NCBI GenBank assembly: GCA_902768975.1
Contig: CACXMZ010000001.1
Span: 62,001 to 126,000, forward strand
Direction: 5' to 3'
Length of the DNA: 64,000 nt
Origin: an uncultured Coriobacteriaceae bacterium
Lineage (GTDB): Bacteria; Actinomycetota; Coriobacteriia; Coriobacteriales; Eggerthellaceae
Shown: positions 36,394-44,244 of the stretch, one piece after another
Numbering within the stretch: position 1 is the stretch's first letter
Layout of the letters: every line of letters starts with the position of its first letter
The notes under the pieces: generated by a model
Databases searched by the model: none
The model's input: the letters and a program-made list of their open reading frames with translations, nothing else
What the model was told of the DNA's origin: nothing
Made by a program: the position numbers and the translations under genes

Positions 36394-37704
36394 CTAGCTT
36401 TTTCTGTCACGAGATGTGGCATCTTCACGATAGGCTTCCCAACCGCGTTCGCTCGGCTGCCAGAAGCAACCGCGCTCAAGGCCGTCGGGTAGGTATTGTT
36501 GTTCAACCCAAGCACCGGGGAAATTATGCGGGTACTTGTAGCTCCCGTAGTTTTCCGAACCTGGGCGATGGCGGTCGCGTAGGTGGTCGGGCACGGCACG
36601 AGCGGGCCCATTGCGCACTTCGCTTAAAGCAGCGTCGATACCCATAATGACCGCATTACTCTTGGGCGCCATGGCGAGGTAGGTCGCAGCCTGCGCCAGG
36701 TTAATACGGCATTCGGGGTAACCAATGACTTCCGCAGAACGGAAGGCGGCTTCAGCCACCAGGATAGCCTGAGGGTCGGCATTGCCCACGTCTTCGCTTG
36801 CAAATATGAACATGCGGCGCGCAATAAACTTCGGGTCTTCCCCACCGTCTATCATGCGGGCAAGCCAGTACAAGGCTGCGTCGGGGTCGCTTCCGCGCAT
36901 AGACTTAATAAAGGCGCTAATAACGTCGTAGTGCATGTCGCGGTTTTTGTCGTAAGGCAGATTGCGATGCGGAGTGGCCGTGCGCACCTGGTCTTCTTCG
37001 ATGGTAGCGGGCTTTTCGGGCGTACCAGGTTCCACAAGGGCTGCCGCCAGCTCAAGCGTGGTAAGGGCACCACGCCCGTCGCCACCCGAAAGCATAATAA
37101 TGGCCTTACGAGCGTCTTCCGTAAGCGTATAGGTGCCGCCAAAACCACGTTCGTCTTCGAGCGCATTAGTAAGCAGCTGCGAAATGTCTTCGTCGGAAAG
37201 CGAAGAAAGCTCCACCACACGGCTGCGGGAAATGAGCGCCGAATTCACTTCAAAGAAGGGGTTTTCTGTGGTGGCACCCACCATAACCACGATGCGATCT
37301 TCCACCGCATGGAGCAGCGCGTCTTGCTGGCTGCGGTTAAAGCGATGGATTTCGTCAATAAACAAAATGGTGCGCATATGCTGCAAGGTGAGGCGCTTTT
37401 CAGCGGCATCAATTTCACGGCGCAGGTCCGCCACAGTGCCGCCCACCGCGCTCACTTCAACAAAATGGGCTTTGGTGGTTTCCGCAATAATATGAGCAAT
37501 GGACGTTTTGCCTGTTCCCGCTGGACCAAAAAGGATAACGCTCGTGAGGTCGTCCGCTTCGATGGCGGCACGCAGCCAGCTTTCGGGCCCCACCGCTTCC
37601 TGCTGGCCCACCAGCTCGTCCAAGCTGCGCGGGCGCATACGCACCGCAAGGGGCGCCACTTCACGTCGCGCTACGTCTTCTATTTCAGAAAAGAGGTTTT
37701 CCAT
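36394..37704 (-). CDS. rarA: Replication-associated recombination protein A
   Basis: 436 residues from the ATG at 37704 (MENLF); an upstream in-frame extension of 19 residues is unlikely. AAA+ ATPase: RPRSLDELVGQQ, Walker A GPAGTGKTS (~63), Walker B FIDEIHRFN, sensor TTENPFFEVNSALISR, then the MgsA/WHIP C-terminal helices with GYPECRINLAQAATYLA and the conserved YKYPHNFPGAW. It acts at stalled replication forks. The -10 at 37712-37717 lies so close to the ATG that the mRNA could be leaderless. Confidence 0.94.
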   Translation of the reverse strand: MENLFSEIEDVARREVAPLAVRMRPRSLDELVGQQEAVGPESWLRAAIEADDLTSVILFGPAGTGKTSIAHIIAETTKAHFVEVSAVGGTVADLRREIDAAEKRLTLQHMRTILFIDEIHRFNRSQQDALLHAVEDRIVVMVGATTENPFFEVNSALISRSRVVELSSLSDEDISQLLTNALEDERGFGGTYTLTEDARKAIIMLSGGDGRGALTTLELAAALVEPGTPEKPATIEEDQVRTATPHRNLPYDKNRDMHYDVISAFIKSMRGSDPDAALYWLARMIDGGEDPKFIARRMFIFASEDVGNADPQAILVAEAAFRSAEVIGYPECRINLAQAATYLAMAPKSNAVIMGIDAALSEVRNGPARAVPDHLRDRHRPGSENYGSYKYPHNFPGAWVEQQYLPDGLERGCFWQPSERGWEAYREDATSRDRKS

Positions 37705-37711
37705 ACTGCTT

Positions 37712-37720
37712 ACTTTAGCA
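37712..37720 (-). promoter_or_regulatory. Extended -10 next to the rarA start codon
   Basis: Minus strand TGCTAAAGT; the hexamer TAAAGT ends 7 nt before the ATG, which puts the predicted transcription start at or next to the A of ATG. No good Shine-Dalgarno exists for this gene. Confidence 0.35.
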
Positions 37721-37787
37721 CCCTTGTTCGCTGCCATACTCCCAAAAAAAGAGAAAATCAAGACTGCAATTTCAATTGGCGCTGCCC

Positions 37788-37793
37788 TATACT
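37788..37793 (+). promoter_or_regulatory. -10 element of the candidate 6S RNA
   Basis: TATACT, with a weak -35 (TGCAAT at 37765-37770, 17-nt spacer). It predicts a transcript starting at about 37800, exactly at the base of the long closing stem described for the RNA. Confidence 0.5.
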
Positions 37794-37799
37794 CAAGCT

Positions 37800-37968
37800 A
37801 GGCTCCGTCCCCGTCCTTTTTGCGATGGACCGATGCATATTTTTAGGGAGCTCTACATTGCAGGTGAAATAGGGATTCGTATCCGTTGATACGAAAGCTA
37901 GGAAGCAGGCTGCGAGCACCCACCTTTTTGAGGTGGGTTCATCCTTCGGCGGGGGCAGGGTCTTTTTT
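37800..37968 (+). ncRNA. ssrS: Candidate 6S RNA
   Basis: A ~167-nt structured region. A closing stem pairs 37803-37815 with 37948-37960: nine Watson-Crick pairs, three G-U wobbles and one mismatch. A central open region carries a small hairpin on its 3' side (37918-37924/37932-37938), then a 6-bp stem (37858-37863/37910-37915) and an apical 8-bp hairpin with a CGTT loop (37876-37895). A T6 tract ends it. This rod with a central bubble is the 6S RNA architecture, which mimics an open promoter to bind RNA polymerase. Location beside rarA supports the call, since Gram-positive 6S genes often sit near rarA. Not confirmed by a covariance model. Confidence 0.5.
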
Positions 37969-37986
37969 GTCCAAGGATATTCAGGG

Positions 37987-38046
37987 TATAATAAAGTGTT
38001 GTGCGTAAGTACCGCATTATCTGCGGTTTTAGGCCTATGCGTAAGT
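37987..38046 (+). promoter_or_regulatory. Promoter and leader of the second filament-like operon
   Basis: GGGTATAAT with -10 TATAAT at 37987-37992. The ~90-nt leader then has a small hairpin (38011-38016/38022-38027) followed by four T, resembling a weak attenuator, and the octamer GCGTAAGT twice (38003-38010 and 38039-38046). Confidence 0.45.
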
Positions 38047-38091
38047 TTGCAAAACGAGGAAGAAACGAAGAAGACGCGCGAACAAAACACA

Positions 38092-39057
38092 ATGAACTTT
38101 GCAGTTTCACGGCTGCGCACACTCGTATGCGCTCTGACGCTTGCGGTCTTGCTGCTTGGCATGCTTGCGGCCTGTTCGAATAGCCCCGCGCCTGGCCCCG
38201 CTACCCAGCCCACCGAAAATGAAACGCCCACGACCAGTGGCGTAGGGGGCGGCGCTTTTGCAGGGCACTTCACGCCCGCCGCCTTCGACAAGTCTGCCGC
38301 TACAAGCGACGGCGTCAACTATCTGGACCTTTCACACACGGCCGAAGGCTATATTGCCGCAGCGGCCACCAACGAAAACAGGCTTAAACTCCAGGTCAGC
38401 ATGGGTGAAATGAGCTATAACTACGACCTTCCCGGCACGGGTGAGCCCATTATTGTGCCCGTAAACATGGGTGACGGAAACTACACGGCGCGCATCATGC
38501 AAAACACCACGGAAGACCGCTACATTGAACTGTTCGCCGCTACTACTAACGTAACGCTCGAAAACGAATTCGCCCCCTACATACGCCCCAATATGTTCTG
38601 TAACTACACGGAAAACAGCGCGTGCGTAAAGCTTGCCAACGAACTGTGCACGGGCGTAGCGGACGAAGGCGCTGCTTTTGACGCGGTCTACGACTACATT
38701 ACGAACAATATCAGCTACGACTTTGCCAAAGCAGACAAATTGGCAAGCGTAACGGGCTACGTCCCCAACCCCGACGAAACCTTAAGCAGCGGTTCGGGCA
38801 TTTGTTTCGACTATGCGTCACTTACCGCAGCCATGCTGCGCAGTCAGGGAATTCCTACGAAGATACTCACGGGCTACGTTTCTCCCGACAATGTCTACCA
38901 TGCTTGGGATATGATATACATTAACGGTTCATGGTCTACGCTGCATATTAGTGCTCAGCCAGGCCAATGGGCTCGCGCCGACATGACTTTTGCAGCCAAT
39001 GGCGCAGACGAGGTAATAGGCGACGCTTCAGCGTACGCAGATCGATATACGTATTAG
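38092..39057 (+). CDS. Transglutaminase-like lipoprotein
   Basis: 321 residues. The N-terminus has a lipoprotein signal ending LLAAC (Cys ~27), so the protein is lipid-anchored outside the membrane. After a Pro/Thr linker and a beta-rich region comes a transglutaminase-like fold: GSGICFDYASLTAAMLR with the putative catalytic Cys (~240), NVYHAWDMIYINGSW with His and Asp. It may be a protease or crosslinker of surface proteins. No good Shine-Dalgarno precedes the ATG, which I chose because it immediately precedes the signal peptide. It is 16 nt before the GspF gene, so it is probably part of that operon. Confidence 0.8.
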   Translation: MNFAVSRLRTLVCALTLAVLLLGMLAACSNSPAPGPATQPTENETPTTSGVGGGAFAGHFTPAAFDKSAATSDGVNYLDLSHTAEGYIAAAATNENRLKLQVSMGEMSYNYDLPGTGEPIIVPVNMGDGNYTARIMQNTTEDRYIELFAATTNVTLENEFAPYIRPNMFCNYTENSACVKLANELCTGVADEGAAFDAVYDYITNNISYDFAKADKLASVTGYVPNPDETLSSGSGICFDYASLTAAMLRSQGIPTKILTGYVSPDNVYHAWDMIYINGSWSTLHISAQPGQWARADMTFAANGADEVIGDASAYADRYTY

Positions 39058-39073
39058 TGTAGGAGGAAGAGTA

Positions 39074-40126
39074 GTGGCACGTAAGAACATGGAAAGCGGT
39101 GCAGTCAGCGTATTCTGCGAAAGTATTGCAGTCATGCTTGCCGCCGGCATCCAAACTGAAGACGCCCTGGGCCTTCTTTCGGAAAATACCAACGACGCGG
39201 CCTTCCAAGGCACCTGCGACGGTGTTTATCGCGGGCTTATTGAACAAAAACCCTTGGCCGACGCCATGGAAGCAACGGGCACCTTCCCCGCCTTCGCCAT
39301 AGACATGGTACGCACGGGTGAAAACTCGGGCCGGCTGGAGTCGACGCTTTCTTCGCTCGCGCGCTACTACAACGAAGAGGACCGTCTTATCTCCAAGCTG
39401 CACTCATCTATTGTCTACCCGGTGGCGCTCTTTGCCCTCATGAGCGTTATCCTGCTCTTTACCTTGCTCGTGATTATTCCCATCTTTATGGACACCTATC
39501 AAAAAGTGTCCGGCGGTTTGGGCACGGGCCCCTACACCTTTGTGGCTGCTTCCATTGTTATTGGCTGGATTGCCTTTATCTTTGCGCTACTTGGCACCAT
39601 ATTCACCTTTGTGCTTGCGAACATGACGCGCACGCAAAAGAACCTGCGTGGCCTCGAGCGCATGCTAGAAAAGCTGCCATTCACCAGCGAAGCCGCCAAG
39701 CAGCTCGCACTTTCTCGTTTCACCAGCGTGCTTACGTCCTACGCTGCCATCGGCGCACCGAATGACGTAGCGCTTGAAGAAGCCACGAAAACGGTAGACA
39801 GCCCACAGCTGCGCGCCAAGCTGGACGCAGCGGTGGCGCAAATGCAAGACCCCGCTAACCCCAAGTCGCTTTCGCGTGCCTTGGGCGACAACGACATTTA
39901 CGGCCCGGTGTACACGCGCATGATGACCGTGGGCGACACCAGCGGCAACCTGGAAGAAGTGTTGGACTCCATGAGTAACACCTTCTTCGAAGACGCGCTT
40001 ATTCAAATGGACGAATCCATGGACCGCATTGAACCGGCGCTCGCAGCATTCCTGACCATTACCGTGGGTGCCACCCTTATTGCGGTTATGGTGCCACTCA
40101 TTGGCATTCTGGGATCGATTGGCTAA
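39074..40126 (+). CDS. GspF/PilC-like platform protein of the second filament system
   Basis: 350 residues, GTG start with AGGAGG 8 nt upstream. Two GspF-type repeats (about 10-140 and 195-330) are present, with membrane helices near 110-135, 150-180 and 325-350. It lacks the ~60-residue N-terminal cytoplasmic extension of the PilC at 6743. It would be the inner-membrane platform for the ATPase at 41977. The order transglutaminase, GspF, four small one-span proteins, ATPase is compact, with mostly overlapping genes. Confidence 0.9.
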   Translation: MARKNMESGAVSVFCESIAVMLAAGIQTEDALGLLSENTNDAAFQGTCDGVYRGLIEQKPLADAMEATGTFPAFAIDMVRTGENSGRLESTLSSLARYYNEEDRLISKLHSSIVYPVALFALMSVILLFTLLVIIPIFMDTYQKVSGGLGTGPYTFVAASIVIGWIAFIFALLGTIFTFVLANMTRTQKNLRGLERMLEKLPFTSEAAKQLALSRFTSVLTSYAAIGAPNDVALEEATKTVDSPQLRAKLDAAVAQMQDPANPKSLSRALGDNDIYGPVYTRMMTVGDTSGNLEEVLDSMSNTFFEDALIQMDESMDRIEPALAAFLTITVGATLIAVMVPLIGILGSIG

Positions 40127-40153
40127 GGGCGAACCGGACGAAAGTAAGGACCT

Positions 40154-40480
40154 ATGTATCATCCGCAATCGACAGACCAGATTCGCCGCCGCCAGCAAAG
40201 CTGGGTGCGCCTGCTCATCGTAGTTGCCGTTGGCATACTCGTTTGCGCGCTCGTACTCATTGGCGCGCGCGGTGCCATTCGCGAACAGGGCGCCCTTTCC
40301 ATGCGCACGGCCATTCTGGAACATGCCAAGCAATGCTGCGCGGTGGAAGGTGCCTACCCGAAGTCCATTAGCTACTTGGTCGACCATTATGGCCTGGTCA
40401 TAAACGACAAAGACTACGTTATTACCTACGACTGTTACGCGGACAATGTTGTACCCAGTGTGGTGGTGGTGCCTAAGTGA
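40154..40480 (+). CDS. Small pilin-like protein, first of four
   Basis: 108 residues: a basic N-terminus, one hydrophobic helix (~20-40) and a short exposed domain containing EHAKQCCAVEGAYPKSISYL and two further conserved features (DYVITYDCYADN). There is no Gly/Phe prepilin peptidase site and no Glu+5. The EGAYPxSxxYL motif looks like one I associate with uncharacterised proteins of similar loci in Firmicutes (recollection, not searched). Likely a filament-like subunit; function unknown. It overlaps the next gene by 4 nt. Confidence 0.7.
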   Translation: MYHPQSTDQIRRRQQSWVRLLIVVAVGILVCALVLIGARGAIREQGALSMRTAILEHAKQCCAVEGAYPKSISYLVDHYGLVINDKDYVITYDCYADNVVPSVVVVPK

Positions 40481-41031
40481 ACGGCAATGCGGTACAAGTT
40501 TCTTTAACGCGTCTGCGCGAATACGAACGCGGGCATAGCCGCAATTACTTTGTGCTTTTCGAAATTGCGCTCTTCATTATTATTATCGGCCTCCTTATGG
40601 TGACGCTGGGTGCGGGCGTGAATGTGTATCGCAATATTTCCGACCAGCGCTGGGCCGACGAACAGAACCGCACAGGTCTCACCCTTATTGCAAACAGCGT
40701 GCACATCACCGACACTATCGACGCGGTGGGCGTTGGCGTGGGCCCCGAAGGCCAGTCGCTCGTGCTTACCGAACGTTTTTCAACGGGCGCTTACGAGACG
40801 CGCATCTATTTGTACCAGGGTAACGTCGTGGAAGAATATGCCCTCGCGGGCACTCCTTACACGCCTGAACGCGCTACCCCACTCGTGCAAAGCGATACTT
40901 TCTCGTTTTCTTACGCCGACAATTTGCTGACCGTAAACACTGAACGCGGCGTCCAAAACATTATGCTCCATAGCGTGCGTAAGGCAGGTGCCAGCGCGAG
41001 TGCGGAAGGCGGTGAAGCCAGTGGCCAATAA
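40477..41031 (+). CDS. Pilin-like protein with Glu+5-like helix (DUF4860-like)
   Basis: 184 residues. After a 23-residue basic leader comes Y/FVLFEIALFIIIIGLLMVTL: aligned as a pilin, Glu is at +5 of the helix, but -1 is Tyr rather than Gly, so classical prepilin cleavage is not expected. A beta-rich exposed domain (about 60-160) and an Ala/Ser/Gly-rich tail follow. GTG start overlapping the previous stop (GTGA). Confidence 0.7.
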   Translation: MNGNAVQVSLTRLREYERGHSRNYFVLFEIALFIIIIGLLMVTLGAGVNVYRNISDQRWADEQNRTGLTLIANSVHITDTIDAVGVGVGPEGQSLVLTERFSTGAYETRIYLYQGNVVEEYALAGTPYTPERATPLVQSDTFSFSYADNLLTVNTERGVQNIMLHSVRKAGASASAEGGEASGQ

Positions 41032-41491
41032 CAACACGACTTCACTGACCGTAAGGCGTGGGCTCGCCCCCAGCGTCAACGCAAGCAACCGCGCTTTTGT
41101 GGTAGAGGCCCTGATTTTGCTCGCATTCCTCGCAGCTGCGGTGGCCATTATCTTGCAACTCTTTGCTGCCGCAGGAGTACAAAGCCGCGAAGCGCATAAG
41201 CTTACCTTGTCGGAACATCTTGCCACCAACACCGCCGAAAGCTTCGGCGCCAACCCCAAGAACGTTCCTTCGATTGTCTATTACGACGCAGAAGGCAACC
41301 CGCTCGAATACGAAAAGGGTGCGGTCTATTCGGTCGAAACGACCATTACGCCGCAGCGCATGGAAGCGGGCACCCTCTACACCGCCGACATCGTGGTTAC
41401 CAACTACGAACTACGTTACGACGGCAACGTAACCTATGAATTGCAAACTAAACGCTACCTTTCCGCCCTGGAAGGTGGTGGTTCGCAATGA
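41021..41491 (+). CDS. Pilin-like protein with Glu+5-like helix
   Basis: 156 residues from the GTG at 41021, with GGAAGGCGG upstream; it overlaps the previous gene by 11 bp. An N-terminal basic segment ends NR/AFVVEALILLAFLAAAVAI, with Glu at +5 but Arg at -1 instead of Gly. The exposed region (about 55-150) is beta-rich with Thr/Tyr-rich strands. Translation of the next gene is coupled (ATGA overlap). Role inferred from context. Confidence 0.7.
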   Translation: MANNNTTSLTVRRGLAPSVNASNRAFVVEALILLAFLAAAVAIILQLFAAAGVQSREAHKLTLSEHLATNTAESFGANPKNVPSIVYYDAEGNPLEYEKGAVYSVETTITPQRMEAGTLYTADIVVTNYELRYDGNVTYELQTKRYLSALEGGGSQ

Positions 41492-41949
41492 GCTTGCGTT
41501 CAAACGAAACCGTCATTCGCATGGGGCCCATTACCGTTATTGCCTTGCTCATTGTTATAGCGCTGGCAACCCTGGGCGTGCTTTCACTTACAACGGCGCG
41601 CGCTTCCAACGTGGCCGCTTCCAAACAGGACGCCTCCATCCAGGCTCTCTATGAAAACGAAAGAGCCGCCCAAGAATTCCTCGCGGAAGTCGACGCGGCG
41701 CTTGTCCCTGCACGCAATAATGTGCTCGATGCAAAAGGGGCAGTAAAAACCATACGGCAGGCTGGTCTTTTGGCCGACGCCGAAGTGGACGGCACCACGA
41801 TTTCAAAGAGCTTTGCAAACGACGTCCGCAAGCTCAACGTTATTCTGGTTATCCGTGACGACCTAAACTACCAGGTGATTTCCTGGAAAACCGAATCGAC
41901 AATCGACACGACTGAAGAAGTCGAACTGTGGCAAGGTAACAACGCTTAA
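41488..41949 (+). CDS. Small one-span protein of the filament-like operon
   Basis: 153 residues: a short basic leader, one membrane helix (GPITVIALLIVIALATLGVL, ~13-32), then an Ala/Glu-rich helix and a small beta domain with KLNVILVIRDDLNYQVISW. No Glu+5 and no prepilin peptidase site, although a Gly precedes the helix. Possibly a minor subunit or assembly factor. 27 bp before the ATPase gene. Confidence 0.65.
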   Translation: MSLRSNETVIRMGPITVIALLIVIALATLGVLSLTTARASNVAASKQDASIQALYENERAAQEFLAEVDAALVPARNNVLDAKGAVKTIRQAGLLADAEVDGTTISKSFANDVRKLNVILVIRDDLNYQVISWKTESTIDTTEEVELWQGNNA

Positions 41950-41976
41950 AATAAGCGTAAGGGAATAGGAGCAATT

Positions 41977-43053
41977 ATGGACATCAAGACACTGCTAGGA
42001 AAAATGGTGGAGGTTGAAGCTTCCGACATCTTCATCATTGCTGGTCTGCCGCTTTCCTACGCCATTGGGCGCAGGCAGATTCGCACCGACACGGCGCCGC
42101 TCAAGCCCGCCGACACGAAGGCGCTCGTAGACGCCATCTATGCAGTTTCGGGGCGCGACGTGAAGATCTTCGAAGACAACAAGAATCACGACGACGACTT
42201 CAGCTTCAGTATTCCAGGCCTCGGCCGTTTCCGTGCGAACATCTTCCGCCAGCGCGGTTCCTATTCTGCGGTTATCCGCGTTATTCCCTTCGGTCTGCCC
42301 TCACCCACGGACTTGCACATTCCGCATGCCGTTATGCAATGCGCCGACCTGAAGAAGGGTCTCGTGCTGGTTACTGGGCCTTCGGGCGCAGGTAAGTCCA
42401 CCACGCTCGCCTGCCTGATCGACCGCGTAAACAAAACACGTACGGGCCACATTATTACGATGGAAGACCCGATTGAATACGTGCACCACCATGAAAAGTG
42501 CATCGTGACGCAGCGCGAAATTCCCACCGACGTAGCTACCTATTCCGAAGCGCTTTCGTCCGCCCTGCGTGAAAACCCCGACATCTTGCTCCTCGGCGAA
42601 ATGCGTACCCTCGACACCATTTCAACGGCGGTTTCCGCTTCTGAAATGGCACAGCTCGTATTCTCTACCCTGCATACCATTGGTGCTTCGTCCACCATCG
42701 ACCGCATTATCGACACCTACCCCGCTGCCCAGCAGCACCAGGCGCGCCTGCAGCTTTCCATGACGCTGCAAGCCATTATTTCGCAGCAGCTTATTCCCAC
42801 AGCCGACGGCCAGGGCACGGTTCCTGCCTTCGAAATCATGCTGTGCAACGCGGCTATTCGCAACCTTATTCGTTCGGAAAAGACGCACCAGCTCGACAGC
42901 GCTATTGCCGCAGGCACGGCCCAGGGCATGTGCACCATGGACCAGAGCCTGTTCGATTTGTGTAAGGCAGGTACCATTAGCAAGGAAGCTGCCCTGCAGC
43001 ATTCCAGCCACCAGGAAGCACTCGTACGTCGCTTCGAAGTTGAAGGGATTTAG
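41977..43053 (+). CDS. PilT-like ATPase, sole motor of the second filament system
   Basis: 358 residues. Walker A GPSGAGKSTT (~133), Walker B DILLLGEMRTLDTI, His box QLVFSTLHT, and the C-terminal PilT-like AIRNLIRSEK stretch. The N-terminal domain is PilT-like and short; there is no MshEN domain and no four-cysteine zinc site, so it is not a PilB. Family members are usually retraction motors, but no extension motor is encoded in this operon, so this one may drive assembly. It ends the operon, followed by a terminator. Confidence 0.9.
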   Translation: MDIKTLLGKMVEVEASDIFIIAGLPLSYAIGRRQIRTDTAPLKPADTKALVDAIYAVSGRDVKIFEDNKNHDDDFSFSIPGLGRFRANIFRQRGSYSAVIRVIPFGLPSPTDLHIPHAVMQCADLKKGLVLVTGPSGAGKSTTLACLIDRVNKTRTGHIITMEDPIEYVHHHEKCIVTQREIPTDVATYSEALSSALRENPDILLLGEMRTLDTISTAVSASEMAQLVFSTLHTIGASSTIDRIIDTYPAAQQHQARLQLSMTLQAIISQQLIPTADGQGTVPAFEIMLCNAAIRNLIRSEKTHQLDSAIAAGTAQGMCTMDQSLFDLCKAGTISKEAALQHSSHQEALVRRFEVEGI

Positions 43054-43064
43054 CAGCCGAATCT

Positions 43065-43237
43065 GGAGCTTGAGGTACCCCATTCGCTAACGCTGCCGCT
43101 GTTCAAGAAAAAGCCCGTTTTAGGGCTTTTTCTTTCATGCGCTCCACTAACCTCGCTTCACTTTTAACGTGCGAAAAATGCTCGCATTTTCCGCGATATT
43201 TGAAGCTCAGATTACGCGAAGGGGTACCTCAAGCTCC
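43065..43237. repeat. Inverted-repeat-bounded intergenic element, copy 1
   Basis: Arms of 23 and 22 bp (43065-43087, 43216-43237) are perfect inverted repeats but for one missing base on the right. Inside, in order: CGCTGCCGCTGTTC (43091-43104), a terminator (43105-43134), CATGCGCTC (43137-43145), an AT-rich hairpin (43171-43194) and GCTCAGATTACGC (43205-43217). The same boxes in the same order occur at 46252-46520. Confidence 0.7.
43105..43134 (+). terminator. Terminator of the second filament operon
   Basis: A perfect 12-bp stem (43105-43116 with 43123-43134) ending in GGGCTTTTTCTT, inside the intergenic repeat element. Strong on the plus strand and probably also works on the minus strand. 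Confidence 0.85.
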
Positions 43238-43274
43238 AACATTTGCTACGCTAGTTCAATAACAAAGGAGACGG

Positions 43275-44201
43275 ATGAATATAACTATCCCGACAAAGTG
43301 TGAATTATGTCCGCGGAAATGCGGGGCGAATAGGGCTGAAGGGGTGCGTGGCTTTTGTGGGGCCGGCGCTAGCTTAAAGCTTGCGCGCGCCGCACTGCAC
43401 GAGTGGGAAGAGCCTCCCATTTCTGCGCGTGCTGGCAGCGGTACGGTCTTTTTCAGTAACTGCCCCTTGCGCTGCGTCTACTGCCAAAACATCGATATTT
43501 CCCAAGGTGGCTTTGGTCTAGAAATAACAACTGAGCGCCTGGCGGAAATCTTTCTAGAACTGCAGGCGCAAGACGCGGCCAACATTAACTTGGTTACCGC
43601 AACGCAGTACCTGCCCTGGGTGCTGCCCGCCCTTGAACAGGCGCGCGAACAGGGCTTGGTGCTTCCCGTTGTCTGGAATACGTCTGGCTACGAAACGCTT
43701 GAAACCATTGCGGCCCTTGCGGGCTTTGTCGATATTTACCTGACCGACTTCAAGTATGGGAAGGCGCCTGAAGCTGCGGCGATACGATACTCCCAGGCGC
43801 CCGACTATTTCGACGTAGCAAGCGCTGCCCTCGATGCCATGTGCACGCAAGTTGGCTCCCCCACCTTCGACGATGACGGCATCATGCAGCGCGGCGTAAT
43901 CGTGCGGCACCTCTTGCTCCCTGGGCAGCTGGAAGAATCAAAAGCAGTTATGAAATACCTTTGGGAACGCCTGGGCGAAACGGTGCTTTATAGCGTTATG
44001 AACCAGTACACGCCCCCGCAGCATTTCACGGACTTTCCCGAGCTAAACGAAAAAACAACTGACGAAGACTACCATGCCCTGCTCGACTATATGGATGCAC
44101 TTGGCATGGACGACTATTTCTGGCAGGAAGGCGGCGCGGCGCAGGAAAGCTTCATACCGCCCTTCGACACCACGGGCGTCGAAAAAGCAGCCTGCACCTA
44201 A
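43275..44201 (+). CDS. Radical SAM protein, PflA-like
   Basis: 308 residues. Two cysteine sites: CELCPRKCGANR near the N-terminus (possible auxiliary cluster) and the radical SAM motif CPLRCVYC (CxxxCxxC, ~63-70), followed by a TIM-barrel-like sequence (LVTATQYLPWVLPAL, LTDFKYGKAPEA). It resembles the YfkA/PflA-like activases of unknown target. AAAGGAG precedes the ATG. No glycyl-radical enzyme gene is nearby, so the substrate is not evident. Confidence 0.85.
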   Translation: MNITIPTKCELCPRKCGANRAEGVRGFCGAGASLKLARAALHEWEEPPISARAGSGTVFFSNCPLRCVYCQNIDISQGGFGLEITTERLAEIFLELQAQDAANINLVTATQYLPWVLPALEQAREQGLVLPVVWNTSGYETLETIAALAGFVDIYLTDFKYGKAPEAAAIRYSQAPDYFDVASAALDAMCTQVGSPTFDDDGIMQRGVIVRHLLLPGQLEESKAVMKYLWERLGETVLYSVMNQYTPPQHFTDFPELNEKTTDEDYHALLDYMDALGMDDYFWQEGGAAQESFIPPFDTTGVEKAACT

Positions 44202-44244
44202 GCGCAGTTAATCAATCTACATCGAAAAAAAGACAACCTGGCGC

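Noticed and set aside
37800-37968. Riboswitch (c-di-GMP) upstream of the filament operon
   Set aside because: None of the GEMM-I/II conserved bases could be matched, and a T tract with a separate -10 for the downstream gene argues for an independent short RNA.
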